From Sphingomonas sp. OV641 (lineage in GTDB: Bacteria; Pseudomonadota; Alphaproteobacteria; Sphingomonadales; Sphingomonadaceae), in NCBI RefSeq assembly GCF_900109205.1, contig NZ_FNZB01000001.1, positions 1,550,001 to 1,614,000 of the forward strand: a stretch of 64,000 bases of DNA, read 5' to 3'. Below, piece by piece: positions 25,224-33,435 of the stretch. Position 1 is the first letter of the stretch. Each line of letters starts with the position of its first letter. The position numbers were made by a program, and so were the translations under genes. The notes below the pieces were generated by a model. It did no database searches. It saw nothing but the letters and a program-made list of their open reading frames with translations, and was not told where the DNA came from.

Positions 25224-26081
25224 CTATGCCGATCCGCCCCCGTCGGTCAGTTCATAGAGGCCGCGAAACCTCTTGCTCGGCGCGAAGCGGCTTGACTGGC
25301 CGATCACCGTCTCACCCGCGCCAAGCATCAGCAGGCCGCCCGGCCGCAGGCTCCGCGCGATCGCGTCGAGCACGCGCGGGCGCAGATCCGGCGCGAGGTA
25401 GAACAGGACGTTGCGGCAGAAGATGCCGTCGAACCCGCCGGCGGGCGGTGGGTCCAGCACCAGGTTGCTGCGCCGCCAGATGATCCGGCGGACCAGTTCC
25501 TGCTGCGCCACCCAGTCCGAGCCATCCTGTTCGAACCAGCGCAGCATCCGCCGGATCGGCAGCCCGCGCTGGATCTCGAACTGCGAATAGCGGCCGCTTC
25601 GGGCGCGGCTGATCGCCAGCGCCGACACATCGGTCGCGACCAGCTCGTGCACGACGTCGCGCTCCCGGAGCGCCATTGCCAGCGACAGCGGCTCCTGCCC
25701 GGTCGAACAGCCGGCGCACCAGATCCGCGGCGTGCCGGTCGCGACGGCGGTGATCGCCTCGGCCGCCGCCTCGATGGCGCCAGCGTCGCGGAAGAAGGAT
25801 GTTTCCTGGTTCAGCAGCGCATCGACGATCCGGTCGGCCAGCGCGGTATCGCTGCCATCGCGTACAACCGCCATCAGCTCGTCGATCGAGCCCGCGCCGC
25901 GTTCGGCGGCGATCGGCTTCAGCGCCGTATCGATCCGCCACGCGCGGTTGGCGGCGATCCGCTGCCCGGTGCGCGCTTCCAGCAGCGCGGCGAGCGCGGC
26001 GAGCGTGATGGCGCTTGCCTCGCCCTGCCCAGGGAGCGGTGCGGGAACCGGTGCGGGGCGGGCGCCACGGTTGCCGATCAC
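25224..26081 (-). CDS. cheR: Chemotaxis protein methyltransferase CheR
   Basis: A 285-residue SAM-dependent enzyme that methylates glutamates of chemoreceptors. The N-terminal helical domain is ITLAALAALLEARTGQRI. The methyltransferase core has ETSFFRD, the SAM motif IWCAGCSTGQEPLSLAM, an ATDVSALAISRARSGRY strand and DGIFCRNVLFYL. The start is GTG at 26081, overlapping the cheB stop (GTGA); extending to 26489 would run far into cheB. It is the last gene of the che cluster. No chemoreceptor gene is present in the window. Confidence 0.92.
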   Translation of the reverse strand: MIGNRGARPAPVPAPLPGQGEASAITLAALAALLEARTGQRIAANRAWRIDTALKPIAAERGAGSIDELMAVVRDGSDTALADRIVDALLNQETSFFRDAGAIEAAAEAITAVATGTPRIWCAGCSTGQEPLSLAMALRERDVVHELVATDVSALAISRARSGRYSQFEIQRGLPIRRMLRWFEQDGSDWVAQQELVRRIIWRRSNLVLDPPPAGGFDGIFCRNVLFYLAPDLRPRVLDAIARSLRPGGLLMLGAGETVIGQSSRFAPSKRFRGLYELTDGGGSA

Positions 26082-27139
26082 AGCGCGGCGCTCTGCTGGC
26101 TGGCGATGAAGCGCCCGATCGCCTCCGGCGTCTGCACGGCATGGGCAAGACCCGCCGCCGCCACGGCGCCCGGCATGCCCCACACCACGGAGCTTGCCTG
26201 ATCCTGCACGATCACCGTGCCACCCGCGGCGCGCACGCGCCTTGCCCCGGCAAGGCCATCGCGCCCCATGCCGCTGAGCACCACCGCCAGCAGGCGCGGC
26301 CCGAAGCAATCGGCGAAGGTTTCGAACATCGGATCGACGGATGGCATGTTGCCGTTCGCCACCACGGCGCGGCTCAGCCGGATCGCAGTTCGTCCGCCCG
26401 GCAACGGCGTCGCCGTGACATGCGCGTTGCCTGGCGCGACCAGGATCGCGCCTTCGCCAAGCACCATGTCGTCCGCCGCCACGTCGCACCTGCGCCCGGT
26501 TGCGGCCGCCACCTGCCCAGCGAAATAAGGGATGAAGCCGGCCGGCAGATGCTGCGTAATCACGATTGGCTTGCGGAACCTGGTCGGAAGCGCCTGCAAC
26601 AGGCTGTTCAGCGCATGGATGCCGCCTGTCGAGGCGCCGATCGCGACCACGTCGAAGTCATGCGGCGCGGTCGGCTGCGGCGCCGGGGCCCGCACCACCG
26701 GCTCCGACCGTTCTGCAAGGCGCACGAGCTTTTCCGCCAGCGCCGCCGCAAAGCCGCCGGAGGTGACGCTTCGTCCGGGCTTGACCAGCGTATCCGCCGC
26801 CCCCAGCGCCAGCGCCTCGATCGTCGCGGCCGCCCCTTCGCCTGCCGCCGATGAGACCACCAGCACCTTGGCGCCCGCTCCCGCGGCGATGATGTCCGGA
26901 AGCCCGGCCAGGCCATGAACGCCTGGCATTTCGAGGTCCAGCAGGATGACGTCCACCGTTTCCGCCGCCAGGAACCGCAAGGCGCTGGCGATGTCCGCCA
27001 CCGCAGCGGCAACCCGGCACGCGGCCGAGTCCTCCACCATCCGCGTCAGCACGGCGCGCGCGACCGCCGAATCGTCGACGATCAGCACGTGCGGGCGTGC
27101 GCTCGCCGGCGCCGCTGACAGGGCCTGGGGCCGTGACAT
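26078..27139 (-). CDS. cheB: Chemotaxis response regulator protein-glutamate methylesterase CheB
   Basis: A 353-residue methylesterase. The N-terminal receiver has acidic residues at VDDS and phospho-acceptor Asp68 (VILLDLEMPG). A linker (about 145-160) leads to the esterase domain with the catalytic triad Ser170 (GASTGG), His197 (QHLPAGF) and Asp294 (GMGRDG). Phosphorylated CheB removes methyl groups added by CheR, giving adaptation. It is five bases downstream of cheY and coupled to cheR. Confidence 0.95.
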   Translation of the reverse strand: MSRPQALSAAPASARPHVLIVDDSAVARAVLTRMVEDSAACRVAAAVADIASALRFLAAETVDVILLDLEMPGVHGLAGLPDIIAAGAGAKVLVVSSAAGEGAAATIEALALGAADTLVKPGRSVTSGGFAAALAEKLVRLAERSEPVVRAPAPQPTAPHDFDVVAIGASTGGIHALNSLLQALPTRFRKPIVITQHLPAGFIPYFAGQVAAATGRRCDVAADDMVLGEGAILVAPGNAHVTATPLPGGRTAIRLSRAVVANGNMPSVDPMFETFADCFGPRLLAVVLSGMGRDGLAGARRVRAAGGTVIVQDQASSVVWGMPGAVAAAGLAHAVQTPEAIGRFIASQQSAAL

Positions 27140-27144
27140 GGCGT

Positions 27145-27510
27145 TCAGGCGACGCCGACGATCTGGAGCTTGCTCGCCAGTGTCTCGCGGTCGAACGGCT
27201 TCATGACATATTCGTCCGCCCCCGCCTCGATCGCTGCGCGGATATGGGCCATACCGTTTTCCGTGGTGCAGAACACCACCTTGGGGCGCGGCGAAATGTC
27301 GGTTTCGCGAAGCGCGCGCAGGAAATCCATGCCGCTCATCACCGGCATGTTCCAGTCCAGCAGGATTACGTCGGGCGTGCTGGAGAAACAGGCGTCAAGC
27401 GCCTCCTGACCGTCACCCGCTTCGGACACGGAGAACTCCAGGCCCTCCAGGATGTGTCGCGCAACCTTTCGGATCACCTTCGAATCGTCAACGACGAGAC
27501 ACGACCTCAT
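27145..27510 (-). CDS. cheY: CheY-type single-domain response regulator
   Basis: A 121-residue receiver with the acidic pair VDDS (Asp8, Asp9), phospho-acceptor Asp52 (LLDWNMPVMSG), the Thr in FCTTENG and Lys in YVMKPF. It should take phosphate from CheA. Location between cheW and cheB supports the CheY assignment, but no flagellar motor genes are nearby, so the output is unknown. A 59-base gap separates it from cheW. Confidence 0.9.
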   Translation of the reverse strand: MRSCLVVDDSKVIRKVARHILEGLEFSVSEAGDGQEALDACFSSTPDVILLDWNMPVMSGMDFLRALRETDISPRPKVVFCTTENGMAHIRAAIEAGADEYVMKPFDRETLASKLQIVGVA

Positions 27511-27569
27511 TTTTGAACCTCATCATTGCCTGTCCCATCCATTATGGCGGGAAAAGCGTAAGAACGGTG

Positions 27570-28001
27570 TTAACCGGCCGCGACAATCGTCCCGATGAGG
27601 CGGGCGATATCGATCACCAGTAGCGGCTCGCCCCCACGCTCGGCCGATCCGGTCGTCACTTCCGCCCAGCGATGGCCAAGCGAGAGGCCCGGCGGCACTG
27701 CCTCCACCTCCAGCGGCGCCACGTCCTCCAACGTGTCGACCAGCACGGCATGATGGTGGCCATCGACCACGGTGATGATCGCGCGGCGCGCATCGTCGGC
27801 CGGGGGCGGCAAGTCCAGCAACCGCCAGGTATCGATCACCGTCACCACCCGGCTGCGCAGCGCGGTCAGCCCGCGTACCGCCGGATGCGCGCGCGGCGCG
27901 TCGATGATCACCGAGATATCCACCACCGAATCCACCGCATCGGCCGGAACCGCGATCGCGCGGCCGCCGACATGCGCCAGCAGGTGAAGCGTGTCGGTCA
28001 T
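27570..28001 (-). CDS. cheW: Chemotaxis scaffold protein CheW
   Basis: A 143-residue CheW-domain protein (LHLLAHVGGRAIAVPADAV, then GLTALRSRVVTVIDTWRLL and GEPLLVIDIARLIGTI) that couples receptors to CheA. The ATG at 28001 overlaps the cheA stop (27998) as ATGA, giving direct coupling; a start at 28058 would add 19 residues inside cheA. It is somewhat shorter than enteric CheW (167). Confidence 0.88.
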   Translation of the reverse strand: MTDTLHLLAHVGGRAIAVPADAVDSVVDISVIIDAPRAHPAVRGLTALRSRVVTVIDTWRLLDLPPPADDARRAIITVVDGHHHAVLVDTLEDVAPLEVEAVPPGLSLGHRWAEVTTGSAERGGEPLLVIDIARLIGTIVAAG

Positions 28002-30277
28002 CGCGCCGCTCCTGCCTTCAGCGCACTGGCCAGCGCGGCCGAATCCAGCAGCGGCCATCCGGTGTTCGGATCCCGCGCCAGCCTCACCACCTGCCCGCTC
28101 GCCGGAACATCGTCGCCGATCCCCAGCGTCACCGTTGCGCGCTCACCCGGTGCCAGTTGGCGCGCCACGCGATAGCCCGCGGCTTCGATCAACGGGCTCA
28201 GCATCGCCTCCATCCACGCGCTGTCCGCCCCCTGCATCAGGCAGATCGGCGGCGATCCCGCGGTCGACGCCCGTGGCACGGCGATGTGCAGCGGATCCAT
28301 GACTTCGATCGGCTCACCGTCGATCACCAGAATGCCGCTAACGCCAGGATCCGCCGATGGCAGGAGCTCCTCGGTGAAGGTGACGATGTCGAGCGCCCGC
28401 CGCACCAGATAGCCGGTCGCTGTGTCGGCACCCGGCAGCATCAGCACGGCGAGTTCCCCGTCCGTCGGCGGCTGGTCGGCGTCCACGGACAAAGCCACCA
28501 GATCCTCGCGCGCGGTCGCCCACCATCGACCGCCCGCGTGGCGGAGGGATGCCGCGTGCACCGCCTCGATACGCTCCACTGCTACAAGCGGAATCATGCG
28601 CCGATGCCCGTCAAGCGCCTCGAACAACAATGCCGAGGTGCCTTCCGCCACCGGCTCCTCCGGCTCCGCCTCCACTTCCACGGCGCGCTCGAAGGAAACG
28701 CCGGCAGCCGCCGCCACGCCTGCGCAATCCAGCAGCAGCAGCGGCACGCCCGTATCCGGCAGCATCTGCCCGGCATAAAGACCGGCCGCCATCACCGCCG
28801 GCGCAACCGGCTTCACCACCAGTTCCTGCGTGTCGTCCACGCTGTCCACGCCTAGCGCGAAGCTGCCGCTGGACAGATTCACGATCATCAGCATGTCGCC
28901 CGGGCCGTCGCTTGTCCCCAGCACCTCGCCCAGCTGCACCACCGGCAGGCGGCGACCACGCACCGTTGCCAGTAGGGCGTCGCCCACCGTGTCGATCCGC
29001 ACGGCTTCGGACTGAACCGCCAGAATTTCCTCAACCGCCTGCCGGGGCACGGCATAGCGGCTATCGCCTGCGCCGATGATGACGGCTGACAGGATGGCCA
29101 GCGTCAGCGGCACCTCGATCGTCGTCGTCAGACCACGGCCGGGGATGTTGTGCAGCCGGATGCTGCCGCCGATCTGTTCGACGTTGGTGCGAACCACGTC
29201 CATCCCGACGCCGCGTCCCGACGTCGCCGTCACGTCGTCACGCGTCGACAATCCGGGCTCGAAAATCAGGTCGAGGCGCGCCCGCTCGCTCAACGCGTTC
29301 AATTCTGCCGCGCGCGCCGGCTCCTGCTCGATGCGCTTTTTCACCAGCCGGGCGGTATCGATGCCGCGCCCGTCGTCGCATATCTCGACAATGATCCGAT
29401 TGCCCGACTGCCGGGCAACGATGGACAACCGCCCCGTTTCCGCCTTCCCGGCGCGCCGCCGTGCCTCGGGTGCCTCGATGCCATGGTCGATCGCGTTGCG
29501 CACGATATGCACCAGCGGATCACGCAGCAGCTCAATCATCTCGCGATCAAGCTCGACCTCCGCGCCATCGATGGACAGCGACACCTGCTTGCCCAGCGTG
29601 CCTGCCGTGTCGCGCACCAGCCGCGGCAAGGCGGAAAAGAGCGATTCGATCGCCTGCATCCGGGTCCGGGTGACGGTGTCACGCAGTTCCGATACGGTCA
29701 GCGACAGGCGGTCAATGGCGCTCTCGAGCGACGGATCGCTGCTTTCGCGCAGTCGGCGGGCAAGCTCGTTGCGCGCCAGAACCATTTCCGACACGCCGTT
29801 CATCATCCGGTCGAGCAGGTCGACCGACAGGCGTATGCTGCGCGTCGCAGCGCGTGGTGCGGTCACGTTTGCGGCATTGGCGGTCACCAGCTTCAGCGGC
29901 GCCGCGGCCGACTTTCCCTCGAGCGCCGCGAGCAGCAGTTCCTCGCCGCTGTCATCCAGCCCGGCACCCGCATCGATCGCCTCGACGATCTCCCCGATCC
30001 GATCGATGATCGCGAGTACCGCCGATACGAGCTGCGGATCGGGAGACCGCTCACCCGACCGCACCGTCTGAAGCACGTCCTCTGCCGCATGGCTAAGCCG
30101 TGCGAGCCTCGGCAGGTCCAGAAAGCCGCAACTGCCCTTTACGGTGTGAACGAAACGGAAAATGGCGTCGAGCCGCGCCCGGTCGGACGGATCGGCCTCC
30201 CACGCGACGATCTCGCCCGACAGGGCGCCGAGCGTCTCGCGCGTTTCCGCGATGAATTCCTGCAGCAGATCGTCCAT
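27998..30277 (-). CDS. cheA: Chemotaxis histidine kinase CheA, without P2 and with an extended C-terminus
   Basis: A 759-residue kinase. P1 (Hpt) carries phospho-acceptor His44 in RFVHTVKGSCGF. Only a short linker (about 120-145) precedes the P3 dimerisation helices (SIRLSVDLLDRMMNG, ending near TRTRMQAIESLFSALPRLVRD), so the P2 CheY-docking domain is absent. The P4 ATPase has HIVRNAIDHGIEAPE, CDDGRGID and SGRGVGMDVV. A P5 CheW-like domain follows (TLAILSAVIIGAGDSRYAVP). After it come about 230 more residues with a second CheW-like stretch and a receiver-like tail (PPICLMQGADSAWMEAMLSP) with no obvious phosphorylatable Asp. It is the first gene of the che cluster, 39 bases after chpT. Confidence 0.92.
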   Translation of the reverse strand: MDDLLQEFIAETRETLGALSGEIVAWEADPSDRARLDAIFRFVHTVKGSCGFLDLPRLARLSHAAEDVLQTVRSGERSPDPQLVSAVLAIIDRIGEIVEAIDAGAGLDDSGEELLLAALEGKSAAAPLKLVTANAANVTAPRAATRSIRLSVDLLDRMMNGVSEMVLARNELARRLRESSDPSLESAIDRLSLTVSELRDTVTRTRMQAIESLFSALPRLVRDTAGTLGKQVSLSIDGAEVELDREMIELLRDPLVHIVRNAIDHGIEAPEARRRAGKAETGRLSIVARQSGNRIIVEICDDGRGIDTARLVKKRIEQEPARAAELNALSERARLDLIFEPGLSTRDDVTATSGRGVGMDVVRTNVEQIGGSIRLHNIPGRGLTTTIEVPLTLAILSAVIIGAGDSRYAVPRQAVEEILAVQSEAVRIDTVGDALLATVRGRRLPVVQLGEVLGTSDGPGDMLMIVNLSSGSFALGVDSVDDTQELVVKPVAPAVMAAGLYAGQMLPDTGVPLLLLDCAGVAAAAGVSFERAVEVEAEPEEPVAEGTSALLFEALDGHRRMIPLVAVERIEAVHAASLRHAGGRWWATAREDLVALSVDADQPPTDGELAVLMLPGADTATGYLVRRALDIVTFTEELLPSADPGVSGILVIDGEPIEVMDPLHIAVPRASTAGSPPICLMQGADSAWMEAMLSPLIEAAGYRVARQLAPGERATVTLGIGDDVPASGQVVRLARDPNTGWPLLDSAALASALKAGAAR

Positions 30278-30316
30278 TGCCCGCCGGCCATGGACCGGAA
30301 CGGGTAAATGCCTGGT

Positions 30317-30961
30317 TTACTGTGGACGCATCGTAGCGCCGAACAGCAGCACATTCTCCGCCGGGGCGCTGATCATCACGCGCCCGTCCGCCGCCTTTAC
30401 CATTTCGTGCACCAGAAAGGCCGCCGCCGCGCGCGGCGTGATCGCGTCCGATGCCCGCCCCTCGACCAGCGTGGATCGCAGTTCTTCGTCCAGGGTGATG
30501 CGCGGGCCTTCCACCTTCAGGACGATTTCGATCGCCGCGTCATTCGTCTCGCTGCCGATGTCCAGCGTGCCGCCACGCACCAGCGAGTCGCCGGCGATCA
30601 TCGCCAGGTTCAGCAGCACCTTGATCGCCGTCTTGGGCAGCATCGGCTCTTCCACCAGCCAATTGACCTGAAGCCGCTTGGTTTCGCCGAACAATCCCTC
30701 GATCGCCTGTTGCGCCTCGCGCGTATCAACCGCCTCGCCGAAGCCACCGGCCGCGCCAAAGGCCAGCCGGAAGAATTTCAGCTTGGCCGCAGACGTCCGC
30801 GCGCTTTCCGCCAGCAGTTCCATGCACCGCTCGCGCATCGCCGGATCGGTCTCGTCGGCGAGCAGCTCCAGCCCGTTGTTGAGCGCCCCGATCGGCGACA
30901 GCAGATCGTGGCACAAGCGCGAGCAGAGGAGGCTTGCGAACTCAACGGGATCGATCGTCAT
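30317..30961 (-). CDS. chpT: Histidine phosphotransferase ChpT
   Basis: A 214-residue dimeric phosphotransferase with a histidine-kinase-like fold. The phospho-accepting His18 is in SRLCHDLLSPIGAL, followed by NNGLELLADE, and the degenerate ATPase-like second domain holds AIKVLLNLAMIAGDSLVRGG. In Caulobacter ChpT passes phosphate from CckA to CtrA and CpdR, controlling the cell cycle. I chose ATG 30961 for its GGAG ribosome site; GTGs at 30964 and 30979 are alternatives. It sits immediately upstream of cheA on the same strand, which may put the two phosphorelays under common expression. Confidence 0.88.
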   Translation of the reverse strand: MTIDPVEFASLLCSRLCHDLLSPIGALNNGLELLADETDPAMRERCMELLAESARTSAAKLKFFRLAFGAAGGFGEAVDTREAQQAIEGLFGETKRLQVNWLVEEPMLPKTAIKVLLNLAMIAGDSLVRGGTLDIGSETNDAAIEIVLKVEGPRITLDEELRSTLVEGRASDAITPRAAAAFLVHEMVKAADGRVMISAPAENVLLFGATMRPQ

Positions 30962-30985
30962 CACTGCTCCATGACTCACCCGAGT

Positions 30986-31396
30986 CTAGGGCGCAATGGC
31001 GAGCGCGACCGGATCAAAGCGGCCGTGCACCGCTCCGTCGCTTGATGCCCGCCACGCGGTCAGGTCCGATCCTGCCACGATCAGCCAAAAGGCACCATCG
31101 GCCGCCGCCTGGACGGCATCGGTGGCCGATGGTGCGGCGATGCCGGACGGGTGGGAGTGGTAATGACCGATGACCTGCGGCCCGCCTGCCCGTGCCCGGC
31201 GCAGCGCGCGGAACAGGGCGGCAGGATCGATCTCAAAATGAGTAGCCGGTGTTGGATGGACGTTCGCGCATGGCTCAATGGCGTCCACGTCGTTATCATT
31301 GCCCAGAAGCAGCCCGCAGGTTTCGACCGGAAAACGCATCGTTTCCGCAATGATCCGGGCAGCCAGCGATCTTGAAATCCGGAGCGTCATATCCAT
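30986..31396 (-). CDS. JAMM/Mov34 metallopeptidase-like protein
   Basis: A 136-residue protein with the JAMM (MPN+) zinc site: Glu in FPVETCGLLLG and the HSHPSGIAAPSATD block (HxHP-x-G-x6-S-x2-D). Such proteins hydrolyse isopeptide or similar bonds; bacterial short forms include Mec+-type enzymes acting on sulfur-carrier conjugates. No sulfur-carrier gene is adjacent. It is 25 bases upstream of chpT on the same strand and only 12 bases from the divergent rluD start, so its promoter must overlap rluD. MTLRISR (31390) is an alternative start. Confidence 0.82.
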   Translation of the reverse strand: MDMTLRISRSLAARIIAETMRFPVETCGLLLGNDNDVDAIEPCANVHPTPATHFEIDPAALFRALRRARAGGPQVIGHYHSHPSGIAAPSATDAVQAAADGAFWLIVAGSDLTAWRASSDGAVHGRFDPVALAIAP

Positions 31397-31408
31397 CTAC
31401 TACACCTA

Positions 31409-32356
31409 ATGGACCGGGGGGTTTCCGTCATTCAAGCGATCATCGCTCCAGCTGCCGATGGCTGGCGGCTGGATCGCGCCCTTGCGGATGCCGTGCCTAC
31501 CCTCTCGCGCGAGCGGCTCAAGGTTTTGATCAACGCCGGTCATGTCGAACGGGATGGCGTGCTGGTGCGTGATCCGGCGAAGCGCGCATCGGCGGGCGAG
31601 GTGTTCGCCGTCGCCGTGCCCGCGCCCGCGCCGGCGCACAACGAGGCGCAGGACATTCCGCTCGTCGTCGCCTTTGAGGACGATCATCTGATCGTGATCG
31701 ACAAGCCCGCCGGGCTCGTCGTCCATCCCGCGGCCGGCAATCTCGATGGTACCCTGGTGAACGCGCTGCTGCATCATTGCGGCGGTTCGCTTTCGGGGAT
31801 CGGGGGCGTGGCGCGGCCGGGGATCGTCCATCGGATCGACAAGGATACGTCCGGTCTGATGGTGGCCGCCAAGACCGACCGCGCGCACGAAGGGCTGGCG
31901 AAGCAGTTCGCGGCGCACTCGATCGACCGCCGCTACAAGGCAATCGTCGGCGGCTATCCCGTGCCGCCCGCCGGCACCGTGGATGCGCCCCTCGCCCGCT
32001 CGCCGCATAACCGCAAGAAGGTGGCGATCGTCGCGAACGGCAAGCGTGCCGTCACGCATTACCGCACCGAACATCGGCTGCGGGAGGCTGCGCTGGTCGA
32101 ATGCCGGCTGGAGACCGGCCGCACCCATCAAGTGCGCGTCCACATGGCCTCGATCGGCCACGCCTTGCTGGGCGACCCGGTCTATGGTAGAACAAAACAA
32201 GCTCACAAGCGTCAACTTGATGAACTTTCATTCTGCCGACAGGCGCTTCATGCCGCCCGGCTCGGCTTCGTTCATCCGATCACAAGTGTCGCTTTGTCGT
32301 TCGAAAGCGTGATGCCTGCAGACATGCAGGAACTGTTCAGTCAACTCGACGTATAG
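31409..32356 (+). CDS. rluD: 23S rRNA pseudouridine synthase, RluD/RluA family
   Basis: A 315-residue enzyme that isomerises uridines in 23S rRNA (RluD acts on the helix 69 loop). It has an N-terminal S4 RNA-binding domain (GWRLDRALADAVPTLSRERL) and the catalytic HRIDKDTSGL with Asp144. LVVAFEDDHLIVIDKPAGLVVHP and LETGRTHQVRVHMASIGH are the other family motifs. The ATG at 31409 has no Shine-Dalgarno. Homologues tend to start near residue 7, where a GGGGGG run precedes VIQAII, so the true start may be a rare codon. Confidence 0.9.
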   Translation: MDRGVSVIQAIIAPAADGWRLDRALADAVPTLSRERLKVLINAGHVERDGVLVRDPAKRASAGEVFAVAVPAPAPAHNEAQDIPLVVAFEDDHLIVIDKPAGLVVHPAAGNLDGTLVNALLHHCGGSLSGIGGVARPGIVHRIDKDTSGLMVAAKTDRAHEGLAKQFAAHSIDRRYKAIVGGYPVPPAGTVDAPLARSPHNRKKVAIVANGKRAVTHYRTEHRLREAALVECRLETGRTHQVRVHMASIGHALLGDPVYGRTKQAHKRQLDELSFCRQALHAARLGFVHPITSVALSFESVMPADMQELFSQLDV

Positions 32357-32416
32357 GGTGAAAGCGCCTCGCTGTTGCGCGACAGGCGTTTCCCCGGAAA
32401 GGGAGATTGTAATACC

Positions 32417-33316
32417 ATGGCAAGCGGCAACGTCCCTGCGACGATCCCCGCACTCGGCGGCGAGCAGAGCCTCAACCGCTATCTCGCCGAGATCAAGAAG
32501 TTCCCGATTCTGGCGCCCGAGCAGGAATATATGCTCGCTAAGCGTTTCCAGGAGCATGGCGATCCGGAGGCCGCGGCGCAGCTCGTCACCAGCCACCTGC
32601 GTCTCGTTGCCAAGATCGCGATGGGCTATCGCGGCTATGGCCTGCCGGTGTCCGAGCTGATCAGCGAGGGCAACATCGGCCTGATGCAGGGGGTGAAGAA
32701 GTTCGAGCCCGATCGCGGCTTCCGCCTCGCCACCTATGCAATGTGGTGGATCCGCGCGTCGATCCAGGAATTCATCCTGCGCTCGTGGAGCCTCGTGAAG
32801 ATGGGCACCACCGCCGCGCAGAAGAAGCTCTTCTTCAACCTGCGCCGCATGAAGGCCCGGCTCGACGCGTTCGAGGACGGCGATCTCACGCCGGAGAACG
32901 TGCAGAAGATCGCCACCGATCTCGGCGTGACCGAGGCGGATGTGGTCAGCATGAATCGTCGCATGGCGATGGGCGGCGATACGTCGCTCAACGTCTCGAT
33001 GCGCGAGGATGGCGAAGGTCAGTGGCAGGATTGGTTGCAGGATGATTCGCCCCTGCAGGATCAGGTGGTCGCCGAGGCACAGGAAGCCGACGTGCGCCAC
33101 GACATGCTGGTTAGCGCGATGGACAACCTCAACGATCGCGAAAAGCACATCCTGACCGAACGGCGCCTGACCGACGATCCCAAGACGCTGGAGGAACTGA
33201 GCCAGGTCTATGGCGTCAGCCGCGAACGGGTTCGCCAGATCGAGGTGCGCGCCTTTGAGAAGCTGCAAAAGGCGATGATGAAGATCGCAGGCGAAAAGCG
33301 CCTTCTGACCGCCTGA
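32417..33316 (+). CDS. rpoH: RNA polymerase heat-shock sigma factor (sigma-32)
   Basis: A 299-residue sigma-70 family factor of the RpoH group. Region 1.2 is SLNRYLAEIKKFPILAPEQE; region 2 contains HLRLVAKIAMGYRGYGLPVSE, the RpoH-box-like KKLFFNLRRMK and the region 2.4 YAMWWIRASIQEFILRSWSL block; region 4.2 has YGVSRERVRQIEVRAFEKL. It directs transcription of chaperones and proteases after heat or envelope stress. The ATG at 32417 is used; an in-frame start at 32375 has no family support. A hairpin follows the gene. Many alphaproteobacteria have a second rpoH, not in this window. Confidence 0.93.
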   Translation: MASGNVPATIPALGGEQSLNRYLAEIKKFPILAPEQEYMLAKRFQEHGDPEAAAQLVTSHLRLVAKIAMGYRGYGLPVSELISEGNIGLMQGVKKFEPDRGFRLATYAMWWIRASIQEFILRSWSLVKMGTTAAQKKLFFNLRRMKARLDAFEDGDLTPENVQKIATDLGVTEADVVSMNRRMAMGGDTSLNVSMREDGEGQWQDWLQDDSPLQDQVVAEAQEADVRHDMLVSAMDNLNDREKHILTERRLTDDPKTLEELSQVYGVSRERVRQIEVRAFEKLQKAMMKIAGEKRLLTA

Positions 33317-33326
33317 GGATCGACAA

Positions 33327-33352
33327 CCGTGCTTCGAATCGGCGAAGCACGG
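33327..33352 (+). terminator. Hairpin after rpoH
   Basis: CCGTGCTTCG (33327-33336) pairs perfectly with CGAAGCACGG (33343-33352) around a 6-base loop, 10 bases past the rpoH stop. No U-run follows, so termination is plausible but not certain. Confidence 0.55.
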
Positions 33353-33435
33353 TGCGGTCCGGTGCGAACCCAGATGCGGACGGGGCATTGATGCCGCACT
33401 CGCCGCATCTGTGATCCTGTCCTAAGACCCTTATC

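Noticed and set aside
26082..26489. N-terminal extension of cheR
   Set aside because: It lies wholly within cheB in another frame and is low complexity.
29150..30307. A 385-codon frame antisense to cheA
   Set aside because: Composition artefact; all domain motifs are in the cheA frame.
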